This document shows, piece by piece, positions 6,591 through 14,544 of a stretch of 26,838 nucleotides of DNA. The translations under genes were made by a program, and so were the position numbers. The stretch is taken from IMG/VR virus record IMGVR_UViG_3300008448_010506, positions 1-26,838 of that record. One strand, given 5' to 3'. Under the pieces are notes generated by a model. The model searched no databases. It was not told the origin of the DNA and saw nothing but the letters and a program-made list of their open reading frames with translations. Numbering within the stretch: the first letter of the stretch is position 1; every line of letters starts with the position of its first letter. This DNA is from a virus.

Positions 6591-7178
6591 ATGAACAAAC
6601 GTTTAAACGTGTTAAATGAAAATAAAGTCAAAGAATTTTTCAATAAACACAAAGAATCAATAAAAAAAACATTCTTAGAAGAACTTAAAAATTCAAGTGA
6701 TGATGCTAAATCAGCATATTCTAATTTAATTAAATTGGTTAATAGTGGGGAATCAATTAGTGAAGAAGAACGTGAAAAAATTGGTAATGAACTTAAGAGT
6801 GTATTTAAAAGAACTTTAACTAAATTAGGTATGGCGGGTATATTTTTGTTACCTGGTGGTACTATATTTTTAATATTAATGAAACTATTTAAAAAGAAAA
6901 AATCAAAAGTTAATGATTTACCATTTGACGAAATAAATGAGGGTAATAAAAAAATTCGTGTGTTTAGTGAAAATACCGAATCTGATGAATTAAAATGGCA
7001 CAGAGATAGAGAGGATAGATTAGTCACAGTCCTTGAAGGTCAAGGATGGGAAATACAAATGGATAACGAATTACCAAAAAGTCTTACAAAAGGCCAAAAA
7101 TATATAATACCTGAAGGTGTATATCACAGAATAATTAAAGGACAAGGTAATTTAAAAGTATCCATAGAATTTATTTAG
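6591..7178 (+). CDS. Membrane-helix plus cupin protein with N-terminal signal
   Basis: The 195-residue product has three parts. Residues 1-30 carry the signal-like start NVLNENKVKEFF (LNE at 8-10). Residues 31-105 are helical and contain one hydrophobic segment with a central LPGG (about 78-99) followed by a Lys-rich stop. Residues 118-195 form a cupin-like barrel (WHRDREDR, LEGQGWEIQMDNELP, IIPEGVYHRIIKG) of a type common in T4-like phages. INE at 115-117 lies exactly before the cupin, so head-protease cleavage would separate the membrane part from the barrel. The start is one base after the previous stop, indicating an operon. Its 3' end overlaps the convergent gene by eight bases. Confidence 0.75.
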   Translation: MNKRLNVLNENKVKEFFNKHKESIKKTFLEELKNSSDDAKSAYSNLIKLVNSGESISEEEREKIGNELKSVFKRTLTKLGMAGIFLLPGGTIFLILMKLFKKKKSKVNDLPFDEINEGNKKIRVFSENTESDELKWHRDREDRLVTVLEGQGWEIQMDNELPKSLTKGQKYIIPEGVYHRIIKGQGNLKVSIEFI

Positions 7179-8193
7179 AAAACCTTTTTAACGCATTCTC
7201 AGTGATAAAAACATATTGGGATTCTCTAAACTCAGATAAAGTCCTTGAATTAGTGTAGGACATTGCTGATTTAAGATAATCCTCAAAGTTTTCAACCCAA
7301 GAACTTAATTTATATTCAACCTTATTAAATTTAGATATCCCTTCAGAAGTTTTTAATACTGGTCTATTCCATTTTCTTTGAACTTCTTTGGTTGACATAC
7401 CCCTAAAATTTTTATACATGTGTTTTCTAAGGTACGGACACTTATCCCAAATTTTAACTGAAGTTTTATAACTGATTGGGATTTTTTTGAATAGTTTAGT
7501 TTGAGAACAAGACTCTAAAGTTTGATTTAATAATCCTCCTAACATAACATAATCGGCACCTAACATAATCGCTTTAATTATGTCATCGTAATTCCTAAAC
7601 CCACCATCGGCAACTATGTTTGTAGTGTAATTAGATAATTGTTTAATCCAAAAACATTCACTTATTAATGATGCCATCGGATAATGAACACCTGTATTTG
7701 CTGAGGTTAAACAACCACTACCACCACCAATGCCAACTCTAACATAATCAACACCAATCTCACAAAAACGTTTAAATGTTTCAGGATTAGCAATATTCCC
7801 AACCATAAGTTTGTGAGAATCGGTCGGTCTCATTTCAATAAACCTTTTAGATAAAGTGTGGATTTTTTCCATATGACCATTTGCAATGTCCACCAAAATA
7901 TTTTTTGGTTCGGTCTTTTCAGGTAATAACTCTAAGTACCACTCAAATTCATCCAAAGACAGTGAAAAAAACGAATTAGTGTCAACACTTTTAACACCTC
8001 TAGGTAAACAAACAACTAAATTATTTTTAGTAAAAATTTCTTGATTATCGTAATCAATTACAGTATCCATTGGGGAAACAATAATTGGTAATTTATTGTT
8101 TTCATCTTTAACATTAATCTCACTTCTTGAATTTATTGATGAAATTGATTCTGGAATAATTGTAATGTCTTTAAAATCAAATTTTTGTTCCAT
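7171..8193 (-). CDS. IMP dehydrogenase / GMP reductase family enzyme
   Basis: A 340-residue TIM-barrel oxidoreductase of the IMPDH/GMPR family. Visible motifs are the N-terminal KFDFKDITIIPE, SPMDTV at about 40-45, the catalytic loop GIGGGSGCLTS with Cys161, the phosphate-binding ADGG at 196-199 and GADYVMLGG at 212-220. There is no CBS pair, which together with the length is closer to GMP reductase (GMP to IMP, NADPH) than to typical bacterial IMPDH, but substrate choice cannot be fixed by eye. A longer frame starts at 8229 with a poor N terminus; the ATG at 8193 is chosen because the family sequence starts there and it lies one base after the thioesterase stop. The gene would adjust the phage guanine nucleotide supply. 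Confidence 0.85.
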   Translation of the reverse strand: MEQKFDFKDITIIPESISSINSRSEINVKDENNKLPIIVSPMDTVIDYDNQEIFTKNNLVVCLPRGVKSVDTNSFFSLSLDEFEWYLELLPEKTEPKNILVDIANGHMEKIHTLSKRFIEMRPTDSHKLMVGNIANPETFKRFCEIGVDYVRVGIGGGSGCLTSANTGVHYPMASLISECFWIKQLSNYTTNIVADGGFRNYDDIIKAIMLGADYVMLGGLLNQTLESCSQTKLFKKIPISYKTSVKIWDKCPYLRKHMYKNFRGMSTKEVQRKWNRPVLKTSEGISKFNKVEYKLSSWVENFEDYLKSAMSYTNSRTLSEFRESQYVFITENALKRFSK

Positions 8194-8194
8194 A

Positions 8195-8617
8195 TTAGTT
8201 TTTTGTTTCTTCGTTTTTAATTGAGTCAATCATAGTTGTTATACGTTTAATTGATTTTTCTTTTAATGGTAATGGCGCTCCATCTTCATCAATATACACA
8301 AATTTAGTGTGAGTTTTTAATACAATATATTGTTTTCCTGTTCTAACATTATGCGCTCTGGCCTCAATATATAAAGTCACAGATGTGGTTCCAATAGATG
8401 ATGGCCACCCAAATATTTTTAATAACTGACCTTCTTTTGACGGTTTTTCAAAAACGCATTTATCTATAGATACTGTAACCATTCTAGGGGTGTCACATAA
8501 TTGCATTGCGTAGGCCACAGCAGATGCATCTAACCACGCCAAAAGTTTCCCACCAAACAAATTTCCGTGAAATCCTAAATCAGATTTTTTAATAGGGTGG
8601 GTGTTTAATAATTCCAT
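8195..8617 (-). CDS. Hotdog-fold acyl-CoA thioesterase, YciA-like
   Basis: The product carries the hotdog signature of acyl-CoA thioesterases: a strand, then GFHGNLFGGKLLAWLDASA, where the Asp of AWLD is the catalytic acid position, followed by an antiparallel sheet (TVSIDKCVF, TSVTLYIEARA). It would hydrolyse acyl-CoA to free acid and CoA in the cytoplasm. An in-frame ATG at 8635 is possible and would overlap the DUF2452 gene by 16 bases; the ATG at 8617, two bases after that gene's stop, is preferred. It lies in a tight three-gene minus-strand operon. Acyl-CoA metabolism is unusual in phages, and the cassette looks host-derived. Confidence 0.85.
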   Translation of the reverse strand: MELLNTHPIKKSDLGFHGNLFGGKLLAWLDASAVAYAMQLCDTPRMVTVSIDKCVFEKPSKEGQLLKIFGWPSSIGTTSVTLYIEARAHNVRTGKQYIVLKTHTKFVYIDEDGAPLPLKEKSIKRITTMIDSIKNEETKN

Positions 8618-8619
8618 TT

Positions 8620-9015
8620 CTAAATTTTTAACCATTTATTATCGCTATTTAACTTAAAACTCCCTACGTATTTTTTATTCCATTCGTTAGGACCAATTAA
8701 TGATAAGAAAACACTTTCATCATTTCCATAGTAAAGGTGATATATTTCACCAACAACTGGCTCAAAAGTAAATTTAGAGTTATAAATCATCTCGTTCCAT
8801 AAAAATTCCTCCATTAATAAATCATAGTCTTTTTTCATTTCCTCAAATTTTGATTTAAACTGATGATTTACTTTTTGTAATTTAGATGCCTTCCATCCGT
8901 CAACATTTTCTATACTAATACTTGGGGCCCCCACATTAGAACCATAGGGTAATAAACCTGGATTATCGGCAACATTGTCAGGTTTTTTATTTTTTCGTAT
9001 ATTTATTATTTCCAT
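8620..9015 (-). CDS. DUF2452-type protein
   Basis: The product matches from memory the DUF2452 family common in Bacteroidota: KPDNVADNPGLLPYGSNVGA near the start, then KVNHQFKSKFEEMKKDY, a Tyr/Phe-rich helix, FEPVVGEIYHLYYG and a C-terminal GSFKLNSDNKWLKI. The role of the family is not established. A start at 9033 adds six residues (MFYFYF); the ATG at 9015 is preferred because it begins closer to the conserved part. It heads the minus-strand operon with the thioesterase and IMPDH/GMPR genes, which supports transfer of a host-like block. Confidence 0.8.
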   Translation of the reverse strand: MEIINIRKNKKPDNVADNPGLLPYGSNVGAPSISIENVDGWKASKLQKVNHQFKSKFEEMKKDYDLLMEEFLWNEMIYNSKFTFEPVVGEIYHLYYGNDESVFLSLIGPNEWNKKYVGSFKLNSDNKWLKI

Positions 9016-9031
9016 AAAGTAAAAATAAAAC

Positions 9032-9041
9032 ATATTTATTA
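9032..9041 (+). promoter_or_regulatory. ATATTTATTA box (candidate late promoter)
   Basis: A copy of the ATATTTATTA motif 18 bases before the ATG at 9060, in the 44-base divergent gap to the DUF2452 gene. Confidence 0.4.
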
Positions 9042-9059
9042 GTATATAAAGAGTCTCCC

Positions 9060-10061
9060 ATGCAAGAACACGGTTATAGAATTGAATTCATTAGTAGATT
9101 ACTGAAAAGAAAAGTGTTTCAGTATTCAGGTGATTTTTATCAATTCCCTAACCCAAGAAAAGAAGGTATTACATATGAATTCAAATACCGAGTTAAAAAA
9201 GTTAACGACATCAAAATGATGATTCATACTGGTGATTGGAAACCTGTCATATTTTTGGAGGTTGAGCTTTTTGATTTTGATGATGAAATGGATTATACTT
9301 TTAAAAATCTTTTAAAGGCATTAAGGGGTTCTGATAATGTGGAAGGACTTTTAGATATTGTTGCAAAACCCACATTATGGGAAATAAAAGGAGAAATCAG
9401 GGAATATTTGATGTCTGCAATAGGGTTTGAGGGGACTATCGCGGTTACTAAAACCGACATACAATTCAAAGAAACCGAGAGTATTAATGAAACTAAGGCA
9501 CACAGATTACCAATTCAAAAAATGATTAAAGACGTTGTTTCTATATTAAAGAAAAATCAAGAGGGTGAATTTTATTTACCTGAAGATATTAATGATGAAA
9601 TGGTATATAATTTTACGAATGTTAAAGATATTTCAGTTGAGTTAACCGTTAGAAAAGATGACGACATAAAAAGATTTGCAGTTAATGGAAATTATGTTAA
9701 AGACCAAGATGTTATTGAAGTTTTAGTTGTTGTTAATCCTGATGAAAATATTAATAAATTACTTTACGATATTATTGGCGAACTAAATGATTTGTTTGCT
9801 CACGAATTAGAACACTACAGACAATATAAATCGGGAGAGTTTGAGTTAGGGGGTAATGCGGATATTGAAGACCCATTAGAATATTACACAAGACCTGAAG
9901 AAATTAAAGCACAATTAAAAGGGTTTAAACGATTATCAAAAATTCGTAGGATACCTTTAAATGCAACAATTAGAAATTGGTTTGAAACTCATGAAGATAT
10001 TCACCATTTAAATAATAAAGATAAGGAAAAAGTGATAAACACTTTGTTACAAAACGCTTAA
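9060..10061 (+). CDS. Zinc metallopeptidase-like phage protein (HExxH)
   Basis: The 333-residue protein contains DLFAHELEHYRQYKSG with HELEH at 248-252, the zinc-binding and catalytic HExxH. It also has TRPEEIKAQLKGF at about 278-290, whose Glu280 or Glu281 is the likely third ligand. The first 240 residues are of unknown fold; within them INE at 142-144 is a possible head-protease site before a helical segment. The pattern fits the gluzincin-like proteins of large phages, which may act on virion proteins or the host envelope. No signal peptide is visible. The 3' end overlaps the convergent gene by four bases. Confidence 0.75.
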   Translation: MQEHGYRIEFISRLLKRKVFQYSGDFYQFPNPRKEGITYEFKYRVKKVNDIKMMIHTGDWKPVIFLEVELFDFDDEMDYTFKNLLKALRGSDNVEGLLDIVAKPTLWEIKGEIREYLMSAIGFEGTIAVTKTDIQFKETESINETKAHRLPIQKMIKDVVSILKKNQEGEFYLPEDINDEMVYNFTNVKDISVELTVRKDDDIKRFAVNGNYVKDQDVIEVLVVVNPDENINKLLYDIIGELNDLFAHELEHYRQYKSGEFELGGNADIEDPLEYYTRPEEIKAQLKGFKRLSKIRRIPLNATIRNWFETHEDIHHLNNKDKEKVINTLLQNA

Positions 10062-10687
10062 TTTTGTAATTTACTAATTAGTTTCTTAAAAAATTCACTT
10101 AAAACTTTACCTGATAAAGTAATTAATTTTGACATCCCGATTGACGAAACAAATAACATAGTATCGTCATACGTAACTTGACCTGTTTGTACTAAGTTTA
10201 TAATTGGACCTAGTGATGGTATCATAAAGGCGTAAGATAACATTGTCACCATACTACCAACATTAATATCAATTGATTTTAAAAATGAAATAAAAGTTTT
10301 CTTTAAATTTTTAGATTTATTAAGTGCGATTTTAAATACATCAAACAAACCTTTTTCTTTAATTTTATCAATAATATCACCAATAAAAGTTCTATTATTC
10401 ATAAAAATAGTTCCTACAATACCTAATAAAATTAATGTCGTATCTCTATCACTTAATTCAGGATACTCGCCTGATAAAAAATCATTAACTGGTTTCATAA
10501 AACCACCAATACCCGCTCCCCAAGTAATTAAAAATCCAAGATTGTTTGAAAACTCATCTTTAGAAAATTCTGTAATTCGTTTAAAAAGATTATAGTTTTG
10601 TTTCACATCATCTTCTATTTCGTTATTAAGAGACTCAACAATAAGTTTTCTTTTTTGTTCTTCAGTAATTAAAATTGTGGTTTTCAT
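10058..10687 (-). CDS. Multi-helix membrane protein with N-terminal I-x-E signal
   Basis: The 209-residue product starts MKTTILITEEQKRKLIVES, with I-T-E at 7-9 and I-V-E at 16-18, so it belongs to the signal-bearing set. At least three hydrophobic segments follow, around residues 50-66 (Gly-rich), 83-97 and 143-168, separated by basic helices, and the C terminus is basic. After cleavage this could be a membrane-active internal virion protein delivered with the DNA. Function unknown. The ATG directly follows the box ATATTTATATTAAT on its own strand, four bases away. Confidence 0.7.
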   Translation of the reverse strand: MKTTILITEEQKRKLIVESLNNEIEDDVKQNYNLFKRITEFSKDEFSNNLGFLITWGAGIGGFMKPVNDFLSGEYPELSDRDTTLILLGIVGTIFMNNRTFIGDIIDKIKEKGLFDVFKIALNKSKNLKKTFISFLKSIDINVGSMVTMLSYAFMIPSLGPIINLVQTGQVTYDDTMLFVSSIGMSKLITLSGKVLSEFFKKLISKLQN

Positions 10688-10691
10688 ATTA

Positions 10692-10720
10692 ATATAAATA
10701 TCTTGTTATATTTATTAATA
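10692..10720. promoter_or_regulatory. Divergent pair of ATATTTAT boxes around CTTGTT
   Basis: ATATAAATAT (10692-10701) reads ATATTTATAT on the minus strand and leads into the gene at 10687. ATATTTATTAATA (10708-10720) faces the gene at 10734. The two are nearly symmetric around a six-base centre, as expected for back-to-back promoters. Confidence 0.5.
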
Positions 10721-10733
10721 AATATTTTATATC

Positions 10734-11519
10734 ATGTTTAAACCAAAATTACAAGAAAAGGATAGAATTAGATTATTAAATATGGAAGGTGAAACCAAAC
10801 CTTACCCTGGTTGTTATGGTGTAGTTAGAGGTGTATTTAGAGACCCTGACGATGGTTCTGAAGCTTACTATGTTAATTGGGATGATGGTGATAAAGAAAA
10901 TATTGGTAACCTCATATCAACCAATAATCTATTCTCAACTACAGACAGATGGATGTTAATTAACAGAGCAAAATCCCCAATTGAAGAGAAATGGTCTCAA
11001 AAATATAAAAAAAGTATTGATTGTAAAAACCCAAAAGGGTTCTCTCAAAAAGCTCATTGTCAAGGAAGAAAAAAAAGAAAGGTAAATGAAGACCGTGATA
11101 TGGATACCTTTATTAAAAATGCCGATGTCGTTAAATACTTTAAAATGAATAATAAAAATTACCTCTTGGAATTAGTTAGATTTTTAAAATTAATTAAAAA
11201 GTCGGGTATAGTTAATATGTTTGGAGCTTCTCCGTTCTTATATATGGGTAGAGATTATATTGATAGACACTATGGTGATGGAACGATAGGTGACGATGAA
11301 GCGTTTGAGGAAGTATTAGATATGGCAGATGATGCTAGAAATATAATGATTATGGTCACAATGAATCTAATTGAAGATAAGTACAAAATTGATTCAGAAA
11401 AATTAGGTGATGATGAAGACGAGGATTCTATGGAACAAAGTAAAATATTAAGATTGGCTAATAGACATATTAAAGATTTGGCAAGTAGAGTATTAAGAAT
11501 CTATATGACAAGTTTTTAA
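10734..11519 (+). CDS. Phage protein with SH3-like N-domain and Cys-His motif
   Basis: Residues 1-60 look like a small beta barrel (GCYGVVRGV, YYVNWDDGD) of the KOW/SH3 kind. At 93-114 lies SIDCKNPKGFSQKAHCQGRKKR (Cys97, His108, Cys109), a short basic Cys-His motif I have seen repeated in phage proteins but whose role is unknown. After an acidic VNEDRDMD junction, residues 125-261 form a helical domain with hydrophobic helices and a strongly acidic segment near 223-233. The gene sits among probable virion genes and behind an ATATTTATTAATA box. The basic central motif and its place suggest binding to DNA or to another head protein; this is inference. Confidence 0.7.
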   Translation: MFKPKLQEKDRIRLLNMEGETKPYPGCYGVVRGVFRDPDDGSEAYYVNWDDGDKENIGNLISTNNLFSTTDRWMLINRAKSPIEEKWSQKYKKSIDCKNPKGFSQKAHCQGRKKRKVNEDRDMDTFIKNADVVKYFKMNNKNYLLELVRFLKLIKKSGIVNMFGASPFLYMGRDYIDRHYGDGTIGDDEAFEEVLDMADDARNIMIMVTMNLIEDKYKIDSEKLGDDEDEDSMEQSKILRLANRHIKDLASRVLRIYMTSF

Positions 11520-11522
11520 TTG

Positions 11523-11768
11523 TTATGGTATTGTGAGAAAAACAGGATTTTGTTCACCAGCATATAAACCAAGAATATTAAAATCGTAAAACTCAATGGC
11601 CTCAATCTCATCCATTCCGTCCCTTTCAACTAAAACATCAATTATTTTACTTTTAGAATAAAGAATACGAGGACCGTTACCAAACTCCTCAACAATACCA
11701 ATAATCGCACTTTCAAGACCATCCAACATAACAGCACCTTCAGCGAAAAATTCCAAATCCTTATCCAT
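11523..11768 (-). CDS. Small conserved phage protein (81 aa)
   Basis: The 81-residue acidic protein has a layout I recognise from many phages without a known function: a helix ending in GLESAIIGIVEEF, a Tyr, then a helix DEIEAIEFYDFN and a final strand GLYAGEQNPVFL. It is soluble and lacks cysteines. Its stop lies four bases from the stop of the convergent upstream gene. Upstream on the minus strand there is neither a clear TAnnTTTG box nor an ATATTTAT box. Confidence 0.75.
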   Translation of the reverse strand: MDKDLEFFAEGAVMLDGLESAIIGIVEEFGNGPRILYSKSKIIDVLVERDGMDEIEAIEFYDFNILGLYAGEQNPVFLTIP

Positions 11769-11804
11769 ATTTTAATGATAAATTTAATATTGTTGTTAAT
11801 CAAC

Positions 11805-11817
11805 ATATTTATAAATA
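11805..11817 (+). promoter_or_regulatory. ATATTTATAAATA box (candidate late promoter)
   Basis: ATATTTATAAATA ends nine bases before the ATG at 11826. It contains TATAAATA, the known T4 late-promoter sequence, which may be coincidence in such AT-rich DNA. Confidence 0.4.
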
Positions 11818-11825
11818 AAAAAATT

Positions 11826-12308
11826 ATGAACGCTTATTTTTTCAATATTACAAACGAGGAAAGAAATAACATATTAGACAAGCATAAAGAAATTTATGAC
11901 GGATATGTGACTCAATATTCAAAACCAAATGAACAACCATTATATACTCAAGATTTTGCAAACGATAAAAACGGTATTACTGTAAATAATAAAGGTGAAG
12001 TTGGGGAGTATAGAAATATGAATATCAATGAAATGAAATACGATGGTAAAGATATTGGTTTGTTTTCTGATGAAGCAACTGAGGACGTTTATTCAGGTGC
12101 CAAATTTGAACCTGAAGAAACATTTGAGGAAATAGATGAAATGCAATTAGACACAATTGGTGATGGTCCTTTGGATTTGGAAAATGGTACAGTGGATTTT
12201 GACGACGAAAACGATATTTTTGATGAACTTGAGGACGATATGGTTGAACCATTACAAGAACAATTAAATAGAACTATTGACATGTTCAATAGATTTAAGA
12301 AATATTGA
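11826..12308 (+). CDS. Acidic phage protein with ITxEER-ILDKHKxxYDGY start
   Basis: The chosen ATG (11826) gives MNAYFFNITNEERNNILDKH and then KEIYDGY, QPLYTQDFANDKNGITV and a C-terminal half dominated by Asp and Glu. The opening pattern recurs in uncharacterised proteins of Bacteroidota phages and is a variant of the window-wide signal. A longer frame from 11775 adds a hydrophobic stretch encoded across the promoter-like box and is rejected. The very acidic C terminus resembles scaffolding or internal head proteins. The next gene begins one base after its stop. Confidence 0.7.
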   Translation: MNAYFFNITNEERNNILDKHKEIYDGYVTQYSKPNEQPLYTQDFANDKNGITVNNKGEVGEYRNMNINEMKYDGKDIGLFSDEATEDVYSGAKFEPEETFEEIDEMQLDTIGDGPLDLENGTVDFDDENDIFDELEDDMVEPLQEQLNRTIDMFNRFKKY

Positions 12309-12309
12309 A

Positions 12310-12627
12310 ATGGAAATTAAGGAATTAGTGTCGTTTTACATTAATGAATCATCGCAAACATTAGACGTAACTTTTAGAACTTTATTAGATACTGACGATG
12401 AAATTAGAACTGACCAAATAAATTTTAGTGAAATTAAAAATTTTGGTTATGATGTTTTACTTAATAGGATTGATGAATTTGAAGACTTGTTAGATGAGGA
12501 CGAATTTGAATATGATGATTTTGACGAACTTTTTGAAGATGATGAATTAGAAGATGACGTAATTTCGTTTTTAAATGAATATTACTTAATAAATTCAGGT
12601 AACTTGCCTAAGGCCGAATTTTTTTAA
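12310..12627 (+). CDS. Acidic hypothetical protein (105 aa)
   Basis: The ATG at 12310, one base after the previous stop, gives MEIKELVSFYINESSQTLDV. I-N-E near residue 12 matches the shared signal. A beta-rich segment follows (VTFRTLLDTDDEIRTDQI), then a run of Asp/Glu-rich sequence in the second half and a hydrophobic end. A longer frame from 12277 overlaps the upstream gene and is not needed. Function unknown. It may work with the equally acidic neighbour, as the two are probably co-transcribed. Confidence 0.65.
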   Translation: MEIKELVSFYINESSQTLDVTFRTLLDTDDEIRTDQINFSEIKNFGYDVLLNRIDEFEDLLDEDEFEYDDFDELFEDDELEDDVISFLNEYYLINSGNLPKAEFF

Positions 12628-12631
12628 AAAT

Positions 12632-13801
12632 ATGAAAAATAGAATTAACATTAATGAAAGGGGATTAAAAACCTCAATTAGAAAGGTTTTAAATGAACAA
12701 CTTTTAAACAAATCGGTGGAATCAAAATTGTTCCCTAATGTCATTGATAAAATGAAAAGAATGAATGATGGGGTTTATAAAGATTTTGATAAGTCTTACG
12801 ATTACAAATTAGAGAATATGAAGTGGTTCTTTAAAAGAAAAACAGATAAATCAAACAATTGGGTTAGTTTAGAGAAATACCCCGTAGCATTAAAAAAATT
12901 ATACGGACAATTATCATCAACTTTAAATAAGAAATATCAAAAAGCGAATAACCAAAAATTCATTATGGGGTTCCAATTATGGATGAATAAAAATAAACCC
13001 AATTGGTTTAAAGGTGGTAAGTTACCTAACAATTATCTAGGGACATATGGTCCTGAAACAAAAAATGCGATGAAAACTTACAAACAATCTTATGTGAGTG
13101 CTCTAAAACAAGAAACTAAAAAAAGTGGGACACTTTGGGATGATGTGAAAAACTTAGCATCTGTTGCGGGTGTTGCGTTAGATGCGTTTTTAACTTTTAC
13201 GTCCCCAGCATACTCTGGTGTTAAAACAGCGGGAAATGCTGCGGTCAGAGGAGTTAAAAAGTTTTTAAGAAAACAATTTCCAAATGTTATTCAGTTATTT
13301 TATTCAAGGGATTTAGACGAGTCCGACTTTAAACCTGACCAATTGGCGGTCATTAAAACTGCGGTTAATAATGCGGTTAAAAGAACTGGTAAAACTAAAT
13401 TAGGCGCTACCGAATATGTTGATTATGGTAAAGAAAATGCCGATAAATGGTTCGGACCTGGTGGTGTAAAATCTGTAGATATGGTTTTGAATACTTTAAA
13501 TAGTAATCCTATATTTATGATAGCAACAACTTTAGGTAGATTTACTTATAAAATTGAAAATGGTAAACTAAAAGTAACCGACATTTATGACTTTAGTCCT
13601 ATTCCTGATGCTAAAACAAATTTAAAGGAACTTGAAAACTTAACATATCCGCAAAAAATATTAAAAATAAAAAATGAAAACCCGAAGGCTGGGTGGTACG
13701 CTTGTATTAGACATTTGGCTTACTTAGAACATCCTGACACCAATGTTAATAATAAACCAAAAGTAAATATTACTATAGATTATCCTCAAAATGTTGCGTA
13801 A
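12632..13801 (+). CDS. Putative internal virion protein with signal and hydrophobic core
   Basis: The 389-residue product begins MKNRININERGLKTSIRKVL and then NEQ, with I-N-E at 7-9 and L-N-E at 20-22 flanking a basic helix, the clearest double signal here besides the one at 26572. The segment GTYGPETKNAMKTY (about 130-144) resembles the end of a peptidoglycan-binding repeat. A hydrophobic stretch at about 172-195 is followed by NAAVRGVKKFLRKQF. The C-terminal half contains a beta-rich LGRFTYKIENGKLKVTDIYDF. I do not recognise the whole protein. Its parts fit an internal protein that meets the host envelope during infection. It starts four bases after the preceding stop. Confidence 0.65.
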   Translation: MKNRININERGLKTSIRKVLNEQLLNKSVESKLFPNVIDKMKRMNDGVYKDFDKSYDYKLENMKWFFKRKTDKSNNWVSLEKYPVALKKLYGQLSSTLNKKYQKANNQKFIMGFQLWMNKNKPNWFKGGKLPNNYLGTYGPETKNAMKTYKQSYVSALKQETKKSGTLWDDVKNLASVAGVALDAFLTFTSPAYSGVKTAGNAAVRGVKKFLRKQFPNVIQLFYSRDLDESDFKPDQLAVIKTAVNNAVKRTGKTKLGATEYVDYGKENADKWFGPGGVKSVDMVLNTLNSNPIFMIATTLGRFTYKIENGKLKVTDIYDFSPIPDAKTNLKELENLTYPQKILKIKNENPKAGWYACIRHLAYLEHPDTNVNNKPKVNITIDYPQNVA

Positions 13802-13823
13802 TTGAAAAAATCCATTATCTTTG
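13794..13823 (+). promoter_or_regulatory. Bacteroidota-type promoter
   Basis: TTG (13794-13796), 19-base spacer, TATCTTTG (13816-13823), about 20 bases before the ATG at 13845. It overlaps the end of the previous gene. Confidence 0.65.
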
Positions 13824-13844
13824 TAATAATAAAAAGACAAAGAG

Positions 13845-14189
13845 ATGAAATTCATAAAATCAATTTATTGGGGTAGTGTTATTTTTTGGTTAGTCGTTTT
13901 TTCAGTTATTTTACTTTGTGGTAACGAATCTTACGTTGTTAGTCCGTACCTTTTAAAAGGATATTCATACGATTCATATCTTGATTTGTTCGCGACTTTG
14001 TTTTTAAAAGATAATAATCTGACTTTATTTGAAAAATGCTGTGATATCATCAACTACATTGGTAGAAATTACGGGTATTCATATCAAGACATTAATATTA
14101 TTATATTTGTTATTATATCTCCATTACTGATGTTAAATTTAATAGTAATTTCAGTGTCTCAATTTTTCTTCATACTATCTAAAAAATAG
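13845..14189 (+). CDS. Small membrane protein, two helices
   Basis: The 114-residue product opens with a basic MKFIKSIYWGS and a hydrophobic helix (about residues 8-27). An approximately 55-residue loop rich in Tyr, Ser and Asp with two adjacent Cys follows, then a second helix (about 87-109) ending in SKK. Both ends would lie in the cytoplasm and the loop in the periplasm. The gene has its own host-type promoter and its own terminator, so it is an isolated early-type unit inside the virion gene block. A role in membrane modification or superinfection exclusion is possible but not shown. Confidence 0.65.
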   Translation: MKFIKSIYWGSVIFWLVVFSVILLCGNESYVVSPYLLKGYSYDSYLDLFATLFLKDNNLTLFEKCCDIINYIGRNYGYSYQDINIIIFVIISPLLMLNLIVISVSQFFFILSKK

Positions 14190-14200
14190 TTTTTAAAACC

Positions 14201-14224
14201 ACCCCCTCAATTAGGGGGTTTTTT
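14201..14224 (+). terminator. Terminator after the membrane protein gene
   Basis: ACCCCCT (14201-14207) pairs with AGGGGGT (14213-14219) around CAATT, followed by a T-run. Confidence 0.85.
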
Positions 14225-14234
14225 ATTTCCATTA

Positions 14235-14244
14235 ATATTTATAA
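14235..14244 (+). promoter_or_regulatory. ATATTTATAA box (candidate late promoter)
   Basis: ATATTTATAA ends two bases before the ATG at 14247. If it is a promoter element, the mRNA would have almost no leader or start inside the gene. Confidence 0.35.
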
Positions 14245-14246
14245 CT

Positions 14247-14498
14247 ATGAGAAGTGAAATTGACAATATAATCTCAGTTATGAATATGGTTATTAATAAA
14301 TCATATGACACAGAATTAAGTGAACAAGATACCACTACGGCGGGCGGAGGAGATACTGGTGGAGATACAAAACCAGATTATCCGACAGTGACAAAATGGG
14401 AATCAGGTGTTGCTAGAGGACCTGCCAATCAAATAGCGATAGTTAAATGGGCGGACATTGTAAAAGTTAACAGAGGTAAAGCTAATACTTTATTGTAA
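14247..14498 (+). CDS. Small conserved phage protein with WESGVxRGPANQI motif
   Basis: The 83-residue product has a helical start, L-S-E at 24-26, a Gly/Thr/Asp linker (about 29-41) and the C-terminal motif TKWESGVARGPANQIAIVKW followed by GKANTLL. I recall this C-terminal motif from other Bacteroidota phage proteins but know no function. Cleavage after LSE26 would leave the Gly-rich linker and the motif. Its place before three large internal-type proteins suggests a virion component. Confidence 0.65.
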   Translation: MRSEIDNIISVMNMVINKSYDTELSEQDTTTAGGGDTGGDTKPDYPTVTKWESGVARGPANQIAIVKWADIVKVNRGKANTLL

Positions 14499-14544
14499 AA
14501 TTTACTTTTTTATATTATAAACTATTTATAAGATAAAATAAGAT

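Noticed and set aside
11775-11825. Upstream extension of the gene at 11826
   Set aside because: The extra 17 residues are encoded across the promoter-like box and would bury the conserved N-terminal pattern.
12025-12289. Two minus-strand frames opposite the acidic gene
   Set aside because: The Ser- and His/Pro-rich translations are the complement of Asp/Glu codon runs.
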